From: Muricea muricata
Taxonomy: Eukaryota; Cnidaria; Anthozoa; Malacalcyonacea; Plexauridae
Assembly (NCBI GenBank): GCA_963855995.1
Contig: OY979731.1
Location: 3,187,001-3,251,000, forward strand
Direction: 5' to 3'
Length of the DNA stretch: 64,000 nt
Positions 56,181 through 64,000 of this stretch are shown here, piece after piece. Numbering within the stretch: position 1 is the stretch's first letter; every line of letters begins with the position of its first letter. The notes beneath the pieces were generated by a model that saw nothing but the letters and a program-made list of their open reading frames with translations, did no database searches and was not told where the DNA came from. The position numbers and the translations under genes are program-made.

Positions 56181-57755
56181 AAAATTCTACCAAAGAAGTG
56201 ATAGTAAGCTACATTATTATTTTCAGTGATCTTTGCAATGCTTTCAATGAACTGTTAGATACAATTCGGTATGTTTGAATTTATATTAAAGAATTCCTAC
56301 TGTCTATTAAATGTGCTAACTGTTACACATACGTCTTACCGAGGTCGCTGACATTGTTTTAAGTCACATGTTGTAAACAGCGCTAATGCTTTAAGCAGTT
56401 GTGTTAAATTTCTCGCGACACTAATATGCTTTGAAAAATAACACGATGAAATGGGACCTAAAAGTGCTATGTTGTTGAAAGATTTGAAGATAATGAAGAA
56501 GCCCTTAATGGCTCTACGACTACGTTTCACGATGTGGTTAGAAAAACACCCTTGTTAAAGAGCATTAGACTGTTGTGTAGTGAAACCACAGACACAAAAA
56601 AACTTTAGGGAGCTTTACATCTATTGTCGTATGCATGTTTGAGCACAAACATTCGGCCTTAATCGGTTTATCGGGTAAAAATGCAGATGCAATTATGTAG
56701 AATTTTGTGGACTGCGAGTAATAATTTTGAGGTAGATGAAGTTAATATAAGCAGAACAACAGACATTTTAATTGCTACGAAATAATACTATATCCGAGAC
56801 GTAACTAACAGCTTTACAAAGAAATTATTACCGATTTAACATAGTGTGCAATTTACCTGCGTATGTTCGAGCTTTCTAAAAACAAAATGGCGGCAAGAAC
56901 ACAAAGGTGACTAAAAAATTCCTCTTGCCTGTGTAATAAACTAAAAGTAGAGAAAGGGATGATTATTTTGGATAGTGCTGTTAAAAATACTATGCCTCAA
57001 ACTAATACCGAAAATTACTGTTTTAATTACAGCTTTTGCAGATCTCTGCAACAAATGAAACACAAAATATATATTTTGTACACGATAACGAAGCTTATTT
57101 ACATATGTTTCGGTGAGGTTTCTAAGAACAGTTTTTGAGGAGCATAGAACAGATTTTGAATTCTACTTTCTTATAAGACCAATCTAAACAGAACTAAACT
57201 GAACTGAGCTGAGCTGAGCGCGACTGAACTGAAATTGGGCCAGTATGTGGATGTGTAATTTTCTGATTAGCATTTTCCTTGTGATTAAACGGTCATCAAC
57301 CAAGATTCGATCTATTACAAAAGCAAGAGCATGTTCGTCATTGTGAATGCTTACTATATTAGCATATACCTCCTGCACCCGGTTCCCACCATACCAGTAG
57401 ACGGCACGAAGCTCTTATAGAATTGCGTTCAGATACCAGCATGAAAAATATGAAACTCCAAGTCACTTGAAGTGACTGCAGTATCGCGTGAACATTTGAA
57501 AACCGTAATGATTTTCTACTGAACTTTTGTGCCGGCTATCGTATAAACGGGGTCTTAGTCTTGCGCAGTGAACTGTATTATACATTATACTATTATATAT
57601 TTCCTAAGCTGTTTGCCCTATTATCTGTCGAAAACTAAGTTTTAAGCTCATTAACCATGTCATTATAGTTTTTAAATCCCAATAAAAACATTGAATCCCC
57701 TTGCCAAATGGTGCCAACATAAAATGTAGGAGGGTAGACTGGCTCTTGAACGTCA
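56181..57755. other. Noncoding stretch
   Basis: A short CTGAACTGAGCTGAGCTGAG run lies at 57197-57232. No gene seen. Confidence 0.5.
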
Positions 57756-57757
57756 AA

Positions 57758-58040
57758 TTAGGGGCTTCGGTGGAGTAGTGGTCAGACCACTCGTCTTTCA
57801 CCTCTAAGATTCCGAGTTCGATCCCCAGTAAGGTGTACTTGAACCCAGTCCTTATGTGAAAAGAGTATAGACAACGCTCTGCCGAAAGTCGTGGGTTTTC
57901 GCCGGGTACTCCGGTTAATTCCTCCCACAGGAAAAGTTGACAGGGTGTGATATGTAACACGGACCCGCAGTAATTGGCTCGCACTGTTGTGGTGACCCTG
58001 CCCTTGTGGCTAAGCTAAATAAAAAAAAATAAATTGGTTG
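57758..58040 (+). mobile_element. tRNA-derived SINE, copy 2
   Basis: Same layout as 37450-37735: GTAGTGGTCAGACCACTCG, GAGTTCGATCCCCAGTAAGG (a better B box than copy 1), AGTCGTGGGTTTTCGCCGGG, TACTCCGGTTAATTCCTCCC, GTAATTGGCTCGCACTGTTG and an A-rich tail with GCTAAATAAAAAAAAATAAA. The minus-strand 126-codon frame over it is not a gene. Confidence 0.9.
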
Positions 58041-58384
58041 AAAGACGATGGCCAAGTTATCAGGTTCAGTATGATATACAGTTCACTTGTCCCATGCAAC
58101 ACAAAGGAACATTAGGATTTCCGGGCCATTGCGGGTCACCATTGTTTCAGACAGACTCAATAATCGGTGTGAAAATCCTCAACACCGGAAATAATTTGTC
58201 ATGAGTCAAAATATCATGTCACTGTATAGAAATCATGCACGGATAATTAAAAAAAGCGGTCTTTAACCTTAAAAATTGAGCGCGCAATGTATGATGGATT
58301 TTGGTCAAATAAAGAGCCTCAAATGATCGAACTCTGTAAATGCTGGAGTAACAATTCCAAGTTGACGACTTGGGGTCGGTTGTA

Positions 58385-58790
58385 CTTAAGGTGAATGTGC
58401 TATCCACTGGATGGTGATTTTCCCAGTCTTTCAAAACATGTTCCGTGGCTGGTAAAACCCATATTAGAGTTTAGAATCTCCGAGTTAAAGTCATTTCTAT
58501 CTCTCATGTGTTCAATATCCTTAGTGCCATTGCTTTTTTATGCCTTTCTGCGACAGTTGAAAATATCACTATTGATAGCACTACCATACACCTTTCGCAC
58601 AACCGACCTCAGATGATTAGTGAATCAAGATAGCGAAAATTGCAGGCCCTATAGCAAGTATTGGTCGAGAGTAATTTTAGCGTCGCTTTCCAAGCTAGCA
58701 TTTTTGAAAGATTTTCCCAATAGTTTCAGCATTACTTTCAAAGCAAGTTTTTGTCGCAGATGCAATCGCTTTAACATATTATCAGTTCGT
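58385..58790. repeat. Diverged dispersed repeat, copy 2
   Basis: Partner of 52510-53010; see there for the shared words. Begins near CTATCCACTGGATGGTGATT and fades after TTACTTTCAAAGCAAG. Confidence 0.65.
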
Positions 58791-59585
58791 ATTAGAAATC
58801 CTAATATAAATTTTCAGGTTAATGCAAAACAGCAATAAAACGCAGTGAAATTTCTCAAGGATGAAATTTCTGCGTGTTGCTCGTGGCTCTTACAGGTACC
58901 GGTAGAAAGCCCAATAAGGCATGCAAATAAGGTTTTGTTTTTCTTTGCGATCTATAAAATACCTTTATTATAAAACGTCACTTCCGGAAGCTTTAAGACG
59001 ATGGACGAGTCTTTCATTCTAAGAAATATATTGTATTTTAAATTCAAAGTTTATGTAAGTATCAGAATTCTTGTATATTTTGATGTAGTCGTTAAATGAA
59101 TCTCGTTTGATTTAAAATGGCGTCAGAAAGCAATGCTTTGCATAGTCGGTTGTCGCTAGTATACTGTACTTTTCGCCCAAAGAAGACTCTGACTAACAAA
59201 TAACTTATATTAGATATCATTGCCTCTTCAAAAAAATACAAAATCAAGCATTGTCGTGAGAAAAGAACAATATGTATGTTTTACTTGATTCAAGCTCTCA
59301 CGGAGCGACGAAACCCTCAGTATCTAGGAAACATTTATTACTATCAAACGTGCAATCTTGTACTAGAATATACCAATGTTCTGCCGATCACCTATGAGTA
59401 TTGAACATATTAAACACTTTTAGAACTTAGAGCGTGCATCATGTATCGTGGGAGCATTAGGCATCGCTAAGACGTAGATTCATTTCCTACGTGGTTCTCA
59501 AATGCTTCTTAACTCTTTCACGCTTGAATTAGACTTGTGTATTGTGTTATAATCATATGATCAGCTGAGATACTGTATGCCACAA
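58791..59585. other. Noncoding stretch
   Basis: No feature recognised. Confidence 0.5.
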
Positions 59586-59589
59586 AATC

Positions 59590-59680
59590 AAAATCGTCAG
59601 TCAACGTTCTGCCAAAAGTCGTGCGATTATTTTCTCCGTCTATTTCGGCTCAATTCCTCTAACAGGGTATCTTAGGACGC
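59590..59680 (+). repeat. Partial SINE central domain
   Basis: CAACGTTCTGCCAAAAGTCG followed by TTTTCTCCGTCTATTTCGGC and TCAATTCCTCTAACAGGG parallels the central domain of the SINE copies at 37450 and 57758, but no head or tail is attached. Confidence 0.65.
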
Positions 59681-59714
59681 TCCGCAGGCATTTCCCCTCC
59701 CCCTCCTGAAATCA

Positions 59715-59940
59715 GGTAAGTACAGCTTGCTTATTTCAGCTATCTCCGTAGCATGGTGGTCAGACTTTGCACTGACCGGCATTGCAAAGGCGTCAGTTCG
59801 ATTGCTGCTGATGATTTTTCCTTAACTGTTCCTGACTTAAATTCTGATATTCGTATCATTCCCATGCATGAGACTAAGACATGTTACTCTCTGGTAAAAA
59901 TCTTCCCTGACCCTCGGAAGCCTTCGTCATCTACGTCTTG
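59715..59940 (+). repeat. Second tRNA-like SINE family, better copy
   Basis: GTAGCATGGTGGTCAGACTT (A-box region), GGCGTCAGTTCGATTGCTGC (B box), GATGATTTTTCCTTAACTGT, then CTTCCCTGACCCTCGGAAGC. Shares order and words with the pieces at 46010-46570. Confidence 0.65.
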
Positions 59941-61190
59941 GGACTTGTTACATGACTTTCATTCCGCCTCTAAGTGGTAATTTGATTAATACTAAATTGA
60001 TTAGAGTACTCAATCATGTATCGCCGCCATTGTAAACCCTGCCATTCCAATTTGCAAGCCGAACGTTTGAGCACAATGGACAAAGGTTACTCATTTTTGT
60101 ACCGACAACGGTATAATGCTCATCCAATTAAACTGTATAGCAACGAAATTTATTGAGAACATTCAAGAACCTTAAACTGCATATGCCCCGCTTGCTGCGA
60201 CCAAAATTTTCAAAAAGCCTTGCGAGCCCTTTAGACGCGATTTAAAACCATATATAATCTCTACGACATTCACAAATCATGCTCGAAGGGCATTAATCCT
60301 TTCCCTGATCAGACATATGCAGATCATTCGAACGGAATTCTCTCAAAATAACCTGGAATCAAGCTGATTCAATTTGTCAATATTCACAATCATCTGCCGT
60401 GTGAAGCATTCAAAAAAAGAGCAAAACATTTTAAGACTTGAGATGCTGCATTATACTGAAGTCAAAGTAAATCTCGACCAACTTTTTCCAAGACTTTTCA
60501 CCATAGTGCCTCGTTTGAACACAAACAATCTGAGGATCGTATATTTTAGGGATCTACATGTAGCCCTACGCTACCCCCCGCTTTCCTAATTTGTCATATT
60601 AGCTTTGCTATTGTCGTTTGCTTTTGAAATACTGCGGGCTCTCCGCGGGTCACGTTTTGTGAACTAATTGAGTTAATACATCATAGCTCGTACTTAATGA
60701 AACACCTGCTGAGGAATCTATTAAATGTATAAATATATCTACGGCGGATGCAGTTAATTTCGCGTCATCTTCTGCGTCGATTTGGCTCTCCCAGCGAGCC
60801 GGACAATCCACAACAAACGATGTAGTATTTTGGCAAACATTTCAACCCTGTAGCCACGCTCAAATGTCACCTTTCATTTTTGATTTGCGGTCGTCATTGA
60901 CGAGGAGGAATTGACATAAAGATTTACATGCTTAATCGAATTGTGCCTAGAGCTCGATTGGATCGGACAAGTCTTGGGATTGACAACTCGGTAGATATGA
61001 TTAGATTTTATCGCTACTAGTTGTAATTATAAGAGACAGTATCGAGGAAAGTGTCAGAGGATGAGGGTTGATGATAGTTGTTAAGGATGGCCCGCTCCTT
61101 CGCTTGAGCTTGATAGCCAACTCCCATTGACTCTAACCACTTTTGACTCTGCTCGATTTTTGATGAGATTTTTTGACATTGTGATCGCTG
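59941..61190. other. Noncoding stretch
   Basis: No supported gene or repeat; short frames lack any family resemblance. Confidence 0.45.
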
Positions 61191-61194
61191 ATAT

Positions 61195-61335
61195 TCAGTG
61201 ATCTCTCATCAACTCTCATGTAACTCTTGTTCCCGTTTGACAAGGACACGAGAGTTGAGAAAACACTCGCACGGCAAACTCTCGCTTCTCAACTGTCTTC
61301 AGCTCCCACGCAACTCTTGTTTGCGTTTACCACTA
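61195..61335. repeat. Inverted, diverged 87-bp satellite piece
   Basis: CATCAACTCTCATGTAACTC, TTGTTCCCGTTTGACAAGGA and GAGAGTTGAGAAAACACTCG are the reverse complement of the satellite unit at 5935-7345, about 1.5 copies. Confidence 0.75.
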
Positions 61336-62195
61336 AGGCAACAGAGCTGAGTAAACTTTCTCTTCAATTCTTGTTTTTTCATTGGGAGTTGTAAAAACTT
61401 TCATTGCCAATTCTTGTTGGCCCAGCGTCTTCACTTCTTCAATAAAAGTAAAAACTCCCGTCGAAATGTAGACTTCATCATGTTTAAATATTTCCAAGCA
61501 ACCTAAATTTTCCATCACTGGATGGCAGAAACGGTCACACATGGCTGAAATGCTTTTCACTTGAACTTTTCTTGGGAATTATATCATCTGTTGAGATGCT
61601 TTTGAGTAATCTTCCGGGGCTTCTAGTCTGTTTAATTGTCTGTGGGCAGATTAATGACGTTTTATTCCAAGCTGTTTGCATGAGACATGCAGCATTGCGC
61701 GTACAATATATTCATGGTTACTCCCACGGAGTTGGGATCGTGCATCCGCATACGTATTATATTTTATATTTATCATTTTTTATAGCACGTAGACTACTCT
61801 AAAACGTCGTCTAAACGATTAATATTGATTTCCAAACATTTCTTAAATATATCACGATTATATATGCGTGTATATTCATTATGACAACAGTATCCAACAA
61901 TGCATGTGTGGAACGCCATAAATCATTTATAAAGTCGTACTTTGATTTGATCGATAATTTTTATGCAGAGTGATAACCGTGTATAATCACCGAATTGTCT
62001 AAAACGTTAAAATGTTATGGAAATCCATAAACAATTGAGTCATTATTGTCAACATTTATATTATGGACATAATGAATATTTAGGATAGAACATTTCATTG
62101 AGAGTGATAATCAAGGCGTTCGTTAGCCGAGTTGAATGAAACATTCCGTCTTTCACGGAATGAAAATATTCTTACCATTGCACGAATTAACACAT
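61336..62195. other. Noncoding stretch
   Basis: No feature recognised; very AT-rich towards the right. Confidence 0.5.
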
Positions 62196-62196
62196 T

Positions 62197-62381
62197 CATT
62201 TTAGTATTTATTTGTTCTTCCAGATTAACAAAAAGTTTAAATACTTTTGTCTAACGTTTCGGTCTCCTCTACGGAAGTAGAGGTCTAGTCTTTGATAATG
62301 GTTTCCGTAGAGGAGACCGAAACGTTAGACAAAAGTATTTAAACTTTTTGTTAATCCGGAAGAACAAATAAATAGTAAAAT
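62197..62381. repeat. Near-perfect inverted repeat, 80-bp arms
   Basis: Arms 62197-62276 and 62303-62381 are reverse complements with only a few mismatches (ACAAAAAGTTTAAATACTTT, GTCTAACGTTTCGGTCTCCT). The 26-base spacer contains GTAGAGGTCTAGTC, related to the arm ends. High identity implies a recent insertion or ongoing gene conversion between arms. Confidence 0.92.
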
Positions 62382-64000
62382 GTTTCAACCTGGATTCAAA
62401 CCTTCAATAAAACATTCATTATTTGTTTTGTTCAACTCAGAACAGTTTATATAATAGCTTGTTTAGTGCTTTGAGCGATCGAAAAAAAATTGTATATGTG
62501 GGCCTAATAGGAATTGTTTAGTTGATTTTATTTAATATTTCAAGTTCTTTTGGGTTAAAATAAATTAATTTTCCTCTCATTTTTCAGCCAAAAAAATTAA
62601 GGAAATTTGCGCTGTTGATATTAATTTTTTTTAGCTTAAATGCTTGTACGTATTTTTGTGTATAATTAGTATAAGACGTTATATCCGATAGAAGCCCATA
62701 GCTCTGATTAATATTTTATGCTTATAGTCGCGTGTGGCGAGTTAGTTGATAATGTAAATGTTTAGAGAATTTTTTAACCTCAAATATAGGGATAGACTAA
62801 ACTATCAAGCTCCCCAGTTGAATGCCTTGTGGGTTTGGATTTTTATTCTCGGTTAATATTAGCTTACACAGAACGTTTCAAAATGAAAGTACTCCGACTA
62901 AAACAGTTGCTTGGTCGCTATTTGCACGCAATGATTTTTTACATAACTCCAAAGTGCACGGTTTTAGAGGCATTAGTTGCGAGTTAATGCTGATAAAATT
63001 ATCTTAAGTCGAAGTCAACCTTGATATAATTCATTAGACACTGAAGAACATTCTTTCACTTAGGCATGCATATTGTATATTGCGTATATCTCATCCTTGC
63101 GCATGTAGCTGAATCTTACGTGGAACGGTGTGCTTCTAACGTTGAAAATGCAAGTCTGTTCCGCGCATGCGCTTTGTGATGAAAATAGGATGTAAACAAT
63201 GCCGCTCGGTTGCGCTGATAATTCTTGTCAATGTTATATATTAATGCTTTGCTATAATAGTAAGTTTAAAATCTAGACAAGGCAAATACCGTCATGGTAA
63301 AACAATTTTCGATTTTGTGACACTTTTCTCGATGTTGGATAATTTAAATCGTAAATGCGTCTTAATTTCGAGTCCAAACCATACATATGGTGAACAGGTT
63401 GACGAATTCTTCTGGATCTCGACTGTTCTCGGTAAGAATTTTGACATATATGTATGACTTCCACTTTAGATAAGACACATGTAACTTTAGAAAAGCGAAT
63501 ATCTGCCGAACAAACTTGGCATCTATAGTATCAAGATTTTGCCCAAGAGCCGCCAAATATATTTTAAGAAAACTTCGAAAACTTTTCAAGGATGGCTGAA
63601 TATTACTGTATATAACACTGTATAGAATCTAAACAGCTAAAGACTTCCAGGCACAAAAGTTGTACTTATCCCCCCCCCCCCCTTTAAAAAGTGGCCGCCA
63701 GTATAAAAACTTTGTGTATTTTTGGCCAAATGTTTAAATGTGCTTTTAATCAATAGCTAAAGCTTCCAAGAAAAAGTAGAAAATTGTGAAAAAGAAATTT
63801 GGTTTATTTACGGAAACAATTCTTGATCAAGACAAGAAGAATCTTGATCTCTTGAAGACGTTGCCAATATTCCTCCTCTTTTCCATTTATGGTCGCGCAA
63901 CAAAACAACACTCACTCAAAAAATTGACGTCAAGGATCATTTTCACTTTTAACCGATTTCAATTTTGTTTCTTGTTTAGTTCGCCGTGGGAAGAACACAA
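62382..64000. other. Noncoding stretch to window end
   Basis: A C run is at 63670-63682. No gene supported. Confidence 0.45.

Noticed and set aside
57604-57984. A 126-codon minus-strand frame
   Set aside because: It is antisense to SINE copy 2.

Overview
This is a gene-poor, AT-rich, repeat-laden eukaryotic window. It has spliced genes with GT/AG introns, tRNA-derived SINEs, a LINE endonuclease scrap and many foldback (MITE-like) elements. I infer an invertebrate metazoan, most likely a cnidarian, from the repeat style and the uncharacterised secreted protein type. Nothing in the sequence proves the taxon.

Positions 1-8,700 (+ strand): two terminal coding exons (3456-3737 and 7434-7760) share splice phase, a short alignable core and a C-terminal PDZ-ligand-like ending. 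They look like alternative last exons of one gene, or ends of two tandem paralogues, whose body lies left of the window. A 22-bp minisatellite, foldback elements and a roughly 560-bp tandem duplication surround them. Positions 8,700-10,920 are a nested pile of inverted-repeat elements separating this locus from the next.

Positions 11,240-30,763 (- strand): one large gene. I assembled it from 15 exons whose splice sites and phases all agree. It predicts a secreted protein of about 2,565 residues. In order: signal peptide, acidic segment, Lys/Asp/Glu-rich segment, an 870-residue Asn/Asp/Lys/Gln-rich disordered segment with no Cys or Trp (one exon), a beta-rich region of about 930 residues, an Ala-rich helical segment, a 10-Cys cluster, a helix-beta module, a basic segment and a helical, partly coiled-coil C-terminus. 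The last coding exon has only 39 codons and was found by phase and acceptor logic. I do not recognise a named family; the role is unknown (extracellular or matrix, by inference). Its introns carry copies of a foldback MITE, a 110-120-bp tandem repeat and a cluster of ACATGT palindromes.

Positions 30,764-64,000: about 33 kb with no protein gene that I can support. It holds two copies of a tRNA-derived SINE with a conserved central part, a second degenerate tRNA-like family, a fragment of a LINE endonuclease, a TIR element (50333-50714), a nearly perfect 80-bp-arm inverted repeat (62197-62381), and several old diverged repeats.
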